Source: Closterium sp. NIES-65
Taxonomy: Eukaryota > Streptophyta > Zygnematophyceae > Desmidiales > Closteriaceae
DNA: 64,000 bases
Reading direction: 5' to 3'
NCBI GenBank assembly: GCA_948144175.1
Contig: CANXME010002460.1
Span: forward strand, 124,001-188,000
Part shown: in pieces, positions 31,464 to 43,119 of the stretch
Layout of the letters: the number at the start of each line of letters is the position of its first letter
Numbering within the stretch: the stretch's first letter is position 1
Program-made: the position numbers and the translations under genes
The notes under the pieces: generated by a model
Database searches by the model: none
The model's input: the letters and a program-made list of their open reading frames with translations, nothing else
Told to the model about the DNA's origin: nothing

Positions 31464-33373
31464 ATGGCGGACGGCTCCGAGATTCCATCGTCGTGTTTAT
31501 TCGTCGCTTGCATCCCGCAGTCGCAGGTCAGTTTTTGCGTAGTCATCCTTGTTATATAACATCGTAGACTTGTTTGTAACGTACCGTGTGTGGATGTTGC
31601 AGGTGGGAATATTTGAGAGATGGGGAAGATTCACCCATGTCGCAGAGCCCGGGATGCACTGCTTCAATCCCCTCGCCGGGACTTGGTTGGCGGGAAAGCT
31701 GTCGCTCCGCGTGCAGCAGTTAGACGTGCGCTGCGAAACCAAAACGAAGGTAAAATGCACAAGTGTAGTTTTCATATCCTTGTCTTGTGCCTCCACTATA
31801 ACATCTTGCGATTCCTGTAGGGTTCATCCAGGCCATCACATCCTTTACTTGCAAGACGAAGTTCGTGTGACGGTTGTGTGTTTAGTTCAGTAGCGGGTGA
31901 TAAAGGACCATATATTGAATGGTTGTTCGGCACACATGCTTTCACATTGTTTAAATTCGTTGTCTTGCAGGACAATGTGTTTGTGACGGTGGTGTGTTCC
32001 GTCCAGTACCGGGTGATGAAGGACCATGCAGACGATGCATTCTACGAGCTCCAGAATCCGCGCGAGCAGATCCAGTCCTACGTCTTTGATGGTATGCAGC
32101 TGGGTAGCACAGAATTATGTGTGGTGAGGATTGCAAGGGCTCTGCTAGTTACGAATATTGTCTTTATTGTCTTGCTTTAAGCGTTTCCTTCTTTTGATGT
32201 GTTGTGCAAATGCTGACCCTGTTTGCGTGCGTGTGTGTGCCTGTGCATGTGATTGTGTGTGTTTATGTGCATATGTGTGCGTGTGTGTGTGGTGGGGGGA
32301 TTGTGTGTGCGGATCCCACTACTACAGTGGTGCGAGCAAGTGTGCCTCGCATTGAGCTGGATCAAGTGTTTGAGCAGAAGAACGAGATCGCCAAGAGTGT
32401 GGAGGAGGAACTGGAAAAGGTAAACCTTATCCAGCAGGTTTAAAGGAGGGTGGATGACTGAGTGGGGTTGGTTGTCTCATGCATGAAACCTATTGTTTTA
32501 GTGGCACAGTGTCTTGTATCTCCTAATCTGGTTACCTCCCCTTTGTCACATGTTCGTTTGCTTACAAATTCCTGTTTCTAAGACTTTCTTACTACTCTTT
32601 CGATGCTCTGCGGCTGCTCTGCTGCTCCTTGTTGTTACAGGTGATGACAGCGTATGGCTACACCATTCAGCAGACTCTCATTGTGGACATTGAGCCTGAC
32701 GCCACCGTGCGCAAAGCCATGAACGAAATCAACGCTGGTAAAGCCATAGCTCACTGCTCACTGACTTGCTTAAGTTTCTCTGTTTCATTTTGTGTGAGTC
32801 TGGCTGCAACTCTGTTTTTACTTCCTTTCCATAGCATGTTTTTTTTTGTGACAAATTTTGTTTCCCTCTTTACTGTGTTTCCCTTTCTCGGCCCAATGTG
32901 AGCAGCTCAGCGCATGCGCATGGCAGCGCAGGAGAAGGCAGAGGCTGAGAAGATTCTTCAAGTGAAGCGTGCCGAGGCTGATGCCGAGGCAAAGTACCTC
33001 TCTGGTGTTGGTGTGGCTCGGCAGAGGCAGGTTTGTACTGTATGAAAGCCGACCCGCCAATCTGCCTAGTTGTGCTGTTTTGTCATTGCTGCATACTGAT
33101 CCATTCTGTCCTTCATTGTGACACCCACCGATGCAGGCAATCGTGGATGGGCTGAGAGAGAGCGTCCTCGCATTCTCACACGAAGTGGCAGGAACAACAC
33201 CCAAGGACGTGTTGGATATGGTGCTTGTAACACAGTACTTTGACACAATGAAGGATATAGGAGCGTCGGCCAAGAGCAACACGGTGTTCATTCCCCATGC
33301 GCCTTCTCAGATTGCTGACATTTCTGCGCAGATTCGGAATGGGATGCTGCAAGGAAACATCAAGCAGGAATAA
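31464..33373 (+). CDS. Hypersensitive-induced-reaction (HIR) protein, SPFH/Band 7 family
   Basis: Seven exons, all with GT-AG borders and matching phase: 31464-31526, 31603-31749, 31971-32091, 32328-32419, 32641-32737, 32906-33030, 33137-33373; 293 residues, close to plant HIR length (about 285-290). Hallmarks: [66 protein letters not shown], the coiled-coil [16 protein letters not shown] and the C-terminal [19 protein letters not shown] proteins are scaffolds on the inner face of plasma-membrane microdomains linked to defence responses. The N-terminus is [18 protein letters not shown]: no Gly at position 2 for the usual N-myristoylation, but two Cys that could be acylated. The stop codon lies inside the target duplication of the hAT element that follows, so its natural 3' UTR has been moved 4 kb away. 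Confidence 0.93.
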
Positions 33374-33376
33374 AAG

Positions 33377-36300
33377 CAGGGCCTCAGATTCGTTTGAGGG
33401 TACCCTGTGGACTCAGGGCAGTTTTTAAGAAACCCTATTTTGTCCTGAAATGTCAGGACTGTGCAAGGATGGGTTTGCTGTAGGGTCAGTGCTACAAATG
33501 ACATTATCCTGACCCGTCAGTGCTACATTTCATTTTATCCTGTGCACGACGGTAAAGGCTGTATTTGTTCTAATTAAGAGCCACTTTGGAAACTTTTGTA
33601 ATAGACATGCATTTCAACATTCATCGTCCTCCTCCTCCTCCAGAAAATCTTGAAAAGCATCATTATCATTGTCTCCCCCACTATCTGCATCCCCCCCATC
33701 CTCTGCGTGGTGGTCACGCTTCTCTGCAAGTGACCCCCAAAACCCAGTGGCACTCCTCTTCGATACATTCACCGTGGCTGCCTTGCGCTTGGTGGGTCGC
33801 CTCTTTTTGGTGCTGCGCCACAATGCCACAACTTCACTCCACTCCATGTCGTACTCCAGTAGACTCAGCGTCATGAGGTCGCCCAGCTTCGCATCGCACA
33901 AGCTGGTCCGCTGCCAGCTCTTGATGACATTCTAGCGCGAGAATACGCGCTCGCACTCCACCGTGCTGAGCGGCAACACTGCCACAGCCGCCCACAGCCG
34001 CACCAGGTTCGGATAGGTCCGCTGCCAGTCTGCAGTTGACAGGATCGCCCGTAACCCCGCATGGAAGGGTTGCTCCTCCTTTGGCGCCCCGGACAGCACA
34101 GACAAAAACGTGCGCATCTCCTTCCGCACTTCACGCTTGTTCACACCTGTATGATGGGATGATAAGGGAACATACAAGCGCAACATCAACAATCGCGCTT
34201 CTAAGGGGTACAAGATACACAGCGATGTTTGTGGGTGAACAAAACAGTTATCTCACCAGGCAGTTTATCATCTCTGACGCGAGCACATCACCGCCAGCTT
34301 CTCCATGTGTTCTTTGCACTCCGCGTCTCTCGCCTCTTTCCCACGCGGCCAGGTTCTTGGCATGAAGAGCTTTGCGGCGTTGAGATTTGTCAGGTCGCCA
34401 AGCCGAAAGTCGAGGTTGTAAAGCAGCTCAGTCGCAAACAAGCGACACGTTCGAATGCAGGACTGGATGTCACCAGCGCTCGCCAAGTACCCGGGAATCG
34501 ACTCCTCGTGCAGGGTGAACTCATGCTCCCTTGCCTCCCCGTCGGCGTCCACTCCCTGCACAGTCACTTCCCTGCTGCATGGTGCACTGTGGCGAGCAAG
34601 GAACAGCGACAGTAGAGTGCTCGCCCCTGCACCGAACTGTTGCCCACAGTCGATGTAGCGCTCTCTGATGAAGAATTCTGTATGCCTCAGCTGGGAGTGG
34701 ACCCCCGTCAAGTCAACCTGTGGTCGGGTTTTGGATCAGGGAGGGCACAGTAGTGAAACACATCCGTGAGCATCAAACACCTATCAAGTGGATAGTGCTA
34801 CAAAGCAGACAACGGTACCTCGCGCCTCTGGAAGAGCAGGTTGAGCGAGTTCAGCTCTACGTGTACATCCGCCAGGAAGTACACAAAGAAGTGGAACTTC
34901 AGGCTGGTGACCATATGGTAACAGGTTGAGTCCAGCTGCTCCAGAAGGACAATCATTGCCGACAGCACCTTCACGAACCGGGCTATCGCGTCACCGCGGC
35001 TTAGCCACCGTACGGCGTGGATCCCTTGCATTTCCAGGTTCGTCCGGGTGAAGACGGCCTGGAGCTCCTTGAATGCAGCGTTCGAGGTGCTGCTGCGGCC
35101 GAGATGCTCCGCCAAAGCACGGATGAGAGTGTCAACCATGGCGAGCTCTGGGAGCGCTTCTGCAGAATCTTTCGCGGCAAGTGCCTCCCTGTAAAGAAAA
35201 AGCCACGGACACAGCGTCAGGCAGTCAGTTGGTAAAACAGCGGCAGATGTTGGATCTGGGATGCAGAGGCACCCACCTGTGGGCGATGCAGTGGCACGAG
35301 ACCACATGAGGGATGCAGAGCCGAAGTCGCCCGGTCAGTTCGTTGGTTCCGCCGAGCATGACTGGAGCGCCATCGGTGCTAATCCCGACGATCTTAGCAA
35401 GGGGGAGGTTGATGCTGTCGAGGTAACCGACGAGCACTGCATACAGGGATCCTGCATCGCATTTGTCAACTGTCAATAGTGTGAGAAACTCAGTGGTAAC
35501 CTCGTTTTCATGCAAAAAAATGATGAAGACGATCATATGCTTCCCCCGCACGCGGTCAGTACTCTCATCACAGCTCAAGCCAATGAATGGGCTCGAGTCT
35601 ATGAACTCCCGCTGCTTCGCACGAAGATAGCTCGCTGTCGCGGACACTAGTTCTGCGAAACCATACCTGCGAACACACGGTTAGGGAACATAGTGTTAGT
35701 ATATAGTAGATCATGTGTTACGTGAAAGATATGAACAGCATATTACTTACGTTGTGTAATACGCGCCGTAGCCATTCTTCGGGAAGCCCGGAGTCCCACG
35801 GGAAGCAAGGTGCCGGACGAGTTGCACCCACATCTCTATGGGTGCGTCGGTCTTGGTGATGAACAGCATGGTGTCCAGCAGCGACTCCACAACGTCGTGC
35901 TCCACGTCACGGGCTGTCGGGCAGTCTGGGATGCGATGCTGTCCGGCAGCTTTGGCCAAAGCCAGCTCCTGATTGCGGATGGCTTCTCTGTGCTTCGTGG
36001 TCCTTTGATGACGTTGCATGGCCTGAGTCTGCACATCCAGGGCCCCCTCGCCTTTCTCGAAGTTGGTTCCTGTTCCTCCATAATCCATACACACTGTACA
36101 TTTCATGGAGGGGAAACCAAATTTAGTTTGACAAATAGTAAGCCAAGGGAAGTCCTCGTTCCACCGTCGTTTAAACATGAGCAAAGCTTCTTGATACTTC
36201 TCCTCGCCAACGTCGGGAATCTCGGTATCAGAAGAAGCAGTGGCGGCGGTTTCAACAAGAACAGTAGGTTCGGTGGTCGGTTCATGATGTTGCCTGGTGA

Positions 36301-37368
36301 CGGAAATGACAGCGGTGGTGTCAGATGTACAGACAAACGAGAGCTTTGTCTGTTGATACCGTTGCGCGGAGAGTTTTTGGCTCGGTGGTCCTTTGCGGGT
36401 CGTCCCAACCGCCTTAGAGCACTCCCCTTGCGTGCGAATCGGCGGTGGCACGGGGACGTTGTCAACCACGACTGGTGCAGTTGTCACGGGAGAAGGCACG
36501 GGTGGCTGGGACGGCGACGGGAGGGGATCAACTGCGGCAGCGGCAGCGGAATCAGCTAGTGTTGGTTTCGGCGGTGGTGGAGGCTGAACAGGCCTACTAC
36601 GCAATAAATCCAGGCCCGTCAACCCTACGGTCGGGCAGGGCGGCTAGGTATGGCGGGGGCTTCACCATCGCCCGCCGGCGATGGGTCAGCCATGGACGGT
36701 AATTTGCGGCAAAAATAACGAGACATACGGCGTCGAGCAGCTAGGCAAGTTACGGGGAAAAACAAAGATTGTTGGCGTTCTGGCTGGGGTTTAGTTGAGA
36801 GACGAGAACAGGCTGGAGGGGATGGAGGAAGAGACAGAACAAAACATCACAATCTTCCCAACCCCAGACACATGGCGCGTCGACCACAGGAGTCGCGGCC
36901 TATGCGCTGGCATAAGCATCTTGCAAAGTTGGATAAGGGACAAGTTTCATGGCTAGGTGGGAAGCACGTGCCACCAGCATCTTGCATTGTTGGCCGTGTT
37001 TTTCAAGCGTGTTAAGTCAGCGGCGCACTGTGATTGGAAGATGTTACAACATTACTGTGGTTCCAGGCTGGGCGCGGTGTGGTGTTGCGCCACCCAGGCA
37101 AAAATAAACAGTGCGACAGTCACGGAGCGTAATTTACGCTGTACCAGATCGGTGGTTGGGTACACTAGGCCCGGGGAAAATGCACTATTCGCGTCAAGAC
37201 GAGTCTCGACACTATCCTGACTCATCAGGGCTGTACCTACAGCGCTATCCTGAGGGCCCAGTAGGAAAAATTACCATTATACTAATATCACAGGACAGAC
37301 ATTTGCATTAAACACCTATCCCGAATTCAGGAGAATCAGGATAAATTATCCTGATAACGTAGGCCCTG
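33377..37368 (-). mobile_element. hAT DNA transposon (3,992 bp)
   Basis: Ends are CAGGGCCT (33377-33384) and AGGCCCTG (37361-37368), with the exact 8-bp target duplication AATAAAAG at 33369-33376 and 37369-37376. Sequence just right of the element resembles the 3' flank of the second HIR gene (AAGGTTAGG...), confirming that it split the first gene from its own 3' flank. The minus strand codes a hAT transposase with one nonsense codon. Internal CCTGA/TCAGG words near both ends are probable transposase sites. Confidence 0.93.
33614..36622 (-). pseudogene. hAT transposase, in-frame TAG near the C-terminus
   Basis: Exons by splice site and phase: 36622(or earlier)-35751, 35666-35277, 35188-34819, 34717-about 34258 and 34146-33614. 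Order: Pro-rich N-terminus; a zinc finger of the kind found in ZNF862-like hAT proteins (CQTKFGFPSMKCTVC...HQRTTKH); transposase core with IGLSCDESTD, GISTDGAPVMLGG and HCIAHR; VRWLSRGDAI; and the dimerisation block VLPLSTVECERVFSR. TAG at 33934-33932 follows that block where relatives have Gln, and the frame resumes with NVIKSWQRTSL. No ATG opens exon 1 in frame: ATGGCTGACCC at about 36695 is in another frame, so the start may also be damaged. The exon 4-5 join is ambiguous because the best donor leads into a stop. Confidence 0.8.
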
Positions 37369-37376
37369 AATAAAAG

Positions 37377-37672
37377 GTTAGGGTCTTGGTGTGCAGTGCA
37401 GTGTGCGCAGTAAGAAAAATCACAATTATATAGGATGTGTGTGGTTCCAGCCAGTATTTCATATCCAGTAACAGGTCAGTGCATCTCATTCATCCATGTA
37501 GAAAATATTCATTTGCACTATTGAGTTGAATACGCACTACATGGTGGGGATAGAATGACTTGTTGAATGAGTTGAAATACGCACTACAAGGTGTGCAAGC
37601 AGGCTTATAAGACTATGAAGACGCTCAACTACATGGAAGTATAATGGCTGTGTGGTGAAGTCTATTCTCTAA
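37377..37672. other. Displaced 3' flank of the first HIR gene; no gene seen
   Basis: The first bases resemble 40704 onward, downstream of the second HIR gene. The rest is unique. Confidence 0.5.
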
Positions 37673-37829
37673 GGACGCGTCCCCTCCAGCTCGATCGTGC
37701 AAAAACCGATCTTTGACCGCGTCAAAAACCCGCGTATTGCATTCAAAACTTCTAGACGTTTTTTGAACCACGTGAACAATCGATCCTACGTAGGATCGGT
37801 CGCAGGTTTGGCGTTCAGGTGACGCGTCC
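37673..37829. mobile_element. Harbinger/Tourist-like MITE (157 bp)
   Basis: Inverted ends GGACGCGTCCCCT and, on the other strand, GGACGCGTCACCT (one mismatch in 13), flanked by TAA on both sides (37670-37672; 37830-37832). A 3-bp TWA duplication and GG-initial ends suit PIF/Harbinger MITEs. Inside is the palindrome CGATCCTACGTAGGATCG. No coding capacity. Confidence 0.75.
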
Positions 37830-37963
37830 TAATTGCACTCGCTAACAGAGGGAAAGGAACCCTTGCAATTCCGGTTTGTTCGGCTACCTTTCCGGACTGT
37901 CACCCGCAGAGCAGTGCCCTGACACTGGGGTGTGCCTTCTCGCGCGTCCGAGTTTTTGTCTCA

Positions 37964-38084
37964 CTTTCTCACATCAGTTGCTGTGGTCCGACCAGGGCTG
38001 GTCGGAGCAGAGAGCGAACAGAAAAGGGCCCTGGTCGGACCACAGCAACTGATGTGAGAAAGGGTCCGACCAGGGCCCTTTTCT
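37964..38084. repeat. Nested inverted repeats able to form two exclusive hairpins
   Basis: Arm 1 (37964-37998) is the exact 35-base reverse complement of arm 2 (38028-38062), with a 29-base loop. Arm 3 (38063-38084) is the reverse complement of 38020-38041, which overlaps arm 2. All arms share GGTCCGACCAGGGC. Arms 1-2 and 2-3 cannot pair at once. It lies about 430 bp upstream of the second HIR start codon, after the MITE. Confidence 0.85.
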
Positions 38085-38517
38085 GAGAAAAGAGACCTTT
38101 TCCTGCAGCATGCAGGCGTTGCGTCCAGGGTCTTGGCTACTTCGCTTCACCTGCCTGCTTCGCGTCGCAAGACCCTAGTTCCGTCCCCATCACTCTACCT
38201 AGCCATGCAGAGGCCAGGGATGCATGGCCCTACCGTCGCGTCAGTGCGCTTTGGGAGGCGACTCGGGAGCGGCTCGTATCGTGAATCTCAGAAGCTTGCA
38301 CGGTTCTTACCTGGTACTACTAGTAGTAGTGACTGCCTTCGCATCACACAAAGGGGGCCTGTTTCTTAGCCAGGCTTCCACGTCTCGTTTTCCTTCTAAT
38401 TCCGCTAGTAGTACGTGACACATCGTTCCTTGCGCTCACATATCTCGAGTCTAGCTAACCGATTTCCTGCTGGATCCCTCTCGGCTTTCGTCTCCGCTCC
38501 TCCGCCCGTCAACTTCC
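38085..38517. promoter_or_regulatory. Upstream region of the second HIR gene
   Basis: Presumed promoter and 5' UTR, similar in blocks to 31130-31463. The last 60 bases before the ATG are the best conserved. Confidence 0.5.
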
Positions 38518-40703
38518 ATGGCGGACGGGAGCAGCTCTGAGCTTCCATCGTCGTGTGGCTTCTTCGCTTGCATCCCGCAGTCGCAGGTTAGCTCCTGCTC
38601 GTTCACCCTCATTATAGCCTACCTCGTTATCGATGCACATTAGAAAAATACGGTATTAGCGACATATTATGTATATGTTTTCGTGTGTGCATGTTGCAGG
38701 TGGGAATATTCGAGAGATGGGGAAAATTCTCCCACGTCGCAGATCCCGGACTGCACTGTTTCAATCCTTTCCTTGGGACTTGGATGGCGGGAAAACTGTC
38801 GCTCCGCGTGCAACAGCTAGACGTGCGATGCGAAACCAAAACGAAGGTGAATTGTCTGTATTTCCCTCGTTGTCATGCTCTTCTCGCCGCCTCGTTCGTG
38901 ACGTTGATATGTTCAGTCCCGAATGATGAAGGCGAATTTTAATTGCTGTTCTGTAAACGATTCTTTTACATCCTACTTCTTGCAGGACAATGTGTTTGTG
39001 ACGGTGGTGTGTTCCGTCCAGTACCAGGTGATGAAGGACCATGCAGACGATGCGTTCTACGAGCTCCAGAATCCTCGCGAGCAGATTCAGTCCTACGTCT
39101 TTGATGGTATGCAGTGTAACAAGGGGATTACAAGGGGATTGTGTTGCTGGTCTTGATTTCAGTCTTTGATGTCTTGCACTCTGGGTTTCCATAGACGTTT
39201 CACAGTGGACGGTTGTGCAATAGCTGACCCTGTGTACGTGTCTTGGTGTGGGCATGTGCATGTGTATATGTGTGCGTGCCGCATGCATACGTGCTTGCGT
39301 GCGTGTGTGGTGGTGGGGGGGGTGGAGTGGGTGTGGGCATCCCACTACAGTGGTGCGAGCCAGTGTTCCCCGCATAGAGCTGGATGAAGTGTTTGAACAG
39401 AAGAACGAGACTGCCAAGAATGTGGAGGACGAGCTTTAAAAGGTAATATCAATGCATGAGGTTTCAAGGAGTGTAGATTGCTGGGTGGGGTTGGTTACCT
39501 CCTGCATGAAGCCTACTGTCCTACTGGCCAAGTGTCTTGTACCGTATCTTCTACTTGGTTACCTCCCGTTGTCACAAGCTGTGTTTTGAGTCGACTTAGA
39601 ACACTCCTGTTTGAGTCGACGCAAAACAAGACTTGTACGGTATCTTCTACTTGGTTACCTCTGCTCTACTCGGTTACCTCTGCTTTGTCTCAAGCTCCTT
39701 TGTGTACAAGTTTGCGTGCGCGCTGACAATTCCCCTCGCTGACAAGTACCCTGTTCCTAAAATTATTTCTGCTGCTCTCTGCTTCTAAACTTTCCTATGC
39801 CTGTTGTTACAGGTGATGACAGCGTATGGCTACACCATTCAGCAAACCCTCATCGTGGACATTGAGCCTGATGCCACCGTGCGCAGAGCCATGAATGAAA
39901 TCAATGCTGGTAAAGCCATAGCTCTCTGCTCACTGATCTGCTAAAGTTTGTTTCCTGTCATGTTAGGCTGGCTGCACCTTTGTTCTGACTTCCTTTTCAC
40001 AACAATCTCAGCTTTTTTCGAGGTTGATTTCGTTCTCTCACCTTATTCTGTTTCCTTTCTGTGCTGCCCAAACGTGAGCAGCTCAGCGCATGCGCATGGC
40101 AGCACAGGAGAAGGCAGAGGCCGAGAAGATCCTTCAAGTGAAGCGTGCCGAAGCTGAAGCCGAGGCAAAGTACCTCTCGGGTGTTGGTGTGGCTCGGCAG
40201 AGGCAGGTGCGTCCTCAAAAGCCAACCTGCTGCGTACCTTTAAAAGCCAACCTTTTACATACTTTGCTATGCCAACCTGCTGTGCTCGTTTATGAGCCGA
40301 CCCGCCACCTGCACTGCTCTTTTTGCTACTTGTCATTCTGGCATACTGAGCTACTTCTTGGTTCCGACAATTTGCAAATTAGTACCACTTTTTCCTTTCC
40401 TCACGCAATTTTGCATTCCCTACATCTTCCTGCATCCTTCGCCACCTGTGCCGCTCACCTGTGCAGGCAATTGTGGACGGGCTGAGAGAGAGCGTCCTCG
40501 CATTCTCACATGAAGTGGCAGGAACAACACCCAAGGATGTGTTGGATATGGTGCTTGTAACGCAGTACTTTGACACAATGAAGGATATAGGCGCGTCAGC
40601 CAAGAGCAACACGGTGTTCATTCCACATGCGCCGTCTCAGATTGCTGACATTTCTGCCCAGATTCGGAATGGGATGCTGCAAGGAAACATTAAGCAGGAA
40701 TAG
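38518..40703 (+). pseudogene. Second HIR (SPFH) gene, nonsense codon in exon 4
   Basis: Exons 38518-38586, 38700-38846, 38986-39106, 39351-39442, 39813-39909, 40082-40206 and 40467-40703 match the first HIR gene in number, phase and splice sites; exons 2-7 have identical lengths. It would encode 295 residues, but codon 142 is TAA (39437-39439) where the first gene has GAA (Glu), the last codon but one of exon 4. Everything after it is strongly conserved, and exon 7 looks the same at protein level, so the lesion is recent, an assembly error, or bypassed by exon 4 splicing (exon 4 is 92 bp, so skipping would shift frame). As written it makes a 141-residue fragment of the SPFH domain. Confidence 0.85.
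39535..39700. repeat. Intron duplication flanking a TTTTGAG...CAAAA hairpin
   Basis: The text CTTGTACCGTATCTTCTACT at about 39535 recurs at about 39633 with one change. Between them, 39584-39626 forms a hairpin with arms TTTTGAGTCGAC and GTCGACGCAAAA (one mismatch). Lies in intron 4 of the second HIR gene. Confidence 0.75.
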
Positions 40704-43119
40704 AAGGTTAGGATCGGCGTCTGTAGTGTGTGTGCAAGAAGCAAATGCATGTCATATGAGATGTGTACGTACAGTTCCAGTACTACCATACCTCTCTGTT
40801 AATGAAGAGAGCATCGCCTTCATGTATTGGGGGTTGGGTTGGGATGGGATGGTTGGGTTGAGTTTGACAATCAAGGTCACACAGTTGCTGTCCCAACTGG
40901 TAAATGAAATTAACTGCTGAGTGGAACAAATCAAATGCTAGTGAAGTTAGTTTACTATTCTGAGGTGTGCCATGAAGATTCGTTTGGACGTAGTTGCTTT
41001 TGAGGAGATGGGTGAACTCATCAACTGATAGATGTAACGTTGAGCATTCCAGGACACGTGGGTTCTCTTGACTGGATGTTGCTTTCTTACGTTTTTTCGT
41101 TGGCATGGGAGCGAGCTGGTGGCGTCAAACCTGGTCATCAAGGTTGTTGAGTCACACAGCTCAGCTGTTATCGCGAGTGTGATATTTTACTGCTCAATCT
41201 CCGCCACAGAATGAGGTTCCGATATTTGTTTTCTACCACGCTGAAGCCACTTTGTCCGTGGACCCTGGAGATTCACTATACGAAATGCTTGTGGGAATGT
41301 CAAGCGCGCCTATCAGCGTGAGTGAGACTGGACAGGTGGCAGCACTTACCAGTGGCGCCTTGAGAGGGTCATCATTTTCTCGTGCTTCTGGACATGAAGA
41401 CTCGGGAATACTTTTGTGATTTTTTTTACTCCTGGCATACGTCACCTTCGATTCCGAAATCTCACATTTTGCATCTTCCACAAGTTTTTTGGGGCTGAAT
41501 TGCCTCCTTAGGCCTGACAGCTGATTCCACGCAGGCAAATGATACTGCTTCATCGTGTGGATCTTGAATGGCTCCCCCAATAACAAGAGATCATGATTAT
41601 GCTGTTCAGACGACGCGTCAGCGTCACATTCGGCAGCCTCACAGGTGGCTGCTCAATGCTCCCCTCCCTCTCCATGGATCTCACCCCGGAATGAATTCGT
41701 GGCCACATTTCTGGGTTCTCTATTCCATTATGGTCAGCAAACTGTATATTTCCCAGAATTTTAGCGATTCTACCAAGTGGGATGCCCATTTTTAGTGCAA
41801 CAAACCCATCGTTTTTCTTACTCTGGGAAGCAAGCACTTGTTCGTTTCAACAAGATGCTCATAAATTCAAACAGCAGCCTGACCACTGTGCGGATGGTGC
41901 GAACTACTCACATCCACGAACAAGATGCTGCTGAGGGGAACACAGTGCCCTGCCCACGCACACAGATGGGGGTGATGACGATTTGCTCCCCAACCAGCAG
42001 CAACCCTTGCAGCTGAATCCTTTTCATCCATGCGACTTGCTGATGTGGCTGCTTCCTGCCCCCTAAAGCCAGCCACAAGAGGAGGACGAAGGGTCAAGGT
42101 TGTGGATGGGAACCTGTTGTTTGAGGGCAGAACAGAACAGAACAGAAAGAGTGTCGCCGTAGTCACGCGAATGCATTTCGTCACATTTTCCATTGTGATC
42201 CGGCAGCAAAATGCGTTACAGCATGTGGCGAATTCAGGCCGTGAATCGAGCTGGAAGGGAACCTTGAAATCTACGAGTGTTTTCTTGTTTGCAGTGGAAC
42301 TTCAAGTGCGTTGTGTTCGCTGCCCTGCGTCACGTGCGACCGCATGAGAGCTCCTTCGTCATGTGGCCATAGTCCGCTCTTGCCTCCATTCTTTGTACAC
42401 CGTGGCAACTGACGTAGAACCGACCAACCATAAACGAGAATGACTCGCGGCGTGCCTGTACCGCCTAGCCTGTCCCATTTCGTGCCTTGATATTCCCAGA
42501 CATTTCAAGCCGCTCGTATCCATCGTTCCTGCCCCCCAATCAGGCAGCGCGACGCGTTGCCTGGGTCGCCAAAACCATAAAAATCGGGGGTTGGGTTTCG
42601 GTGAAACAAGACCTGGCACGGGACGGAACACGACGACCACAGATATTTCCCAGCGATGACCTGCTGCGAGGTCCTGTGAATCTTGCCTGCATTTGCCTAC
42701 TGTTTTCTTAGGTATTTGTTGCCCATTGCCCAGCGCCCACGCTTCACATTCCTGCCCCCTGCCTGAACACACACACACACATACTGTTCGGTAGCCCTCC
42801 ACTCCTCCATAGAACGCCTGCCCCGCATCCAATCCTTCGCTCAGCCGCAGACTCGCAACGAACCATCAACGCCACGCCACGCCACCCTTCCCTGTTCCAC
42901 AATTTCCGTCTTTCACTCGCCATCCTCTCGGCACCTGCTTTACTACTCACCTCAACCTCCTTGTCTCAGCACATTTAGATTAAAGGCCGCTGTTTCATAT
43001 TTCTCACCGTTCCAGAAGTCTCGTCCTTCGACGCATCCTCTAATTCCAGAAACTCTTGATCTGCTGTCAACCACAGGATTACCTGTGCCACCGCTAGACT
43101 CGTACTACATCTAGCAATT
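40704..43119. other. Intergenic region; possible unrecognised minus-strand coding pieces
   Basis: Between about 42200 and 40780 several minus-strand frames have protein-like composition: a piece at 41837-41550 (GFVALKMGIPLGRIAKILGN), one at 41586-41233 and one starting at 41106 (MPTKKRKKATSSQENPRVLE). They could be exons of one gene, but I could not join them with consistent splice sites and recognise no domain. 42230-43119 has no frame I trust and includes a CA repeat near 42770; the B-box/cyclin promoter should lie at its right end. Confidence 0.3.

Noticed and set aside
10793-39439. Reassigned stop codons (TAA, TAG and TGA all appear inside frames)
   Set aside because: The first HIR gene ends normally at TAA, the second has TAG as its proper end and the copia and B-box/cyclin frames end normally. 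All three codons also end genes, so a variant code does not fit; mutation does.
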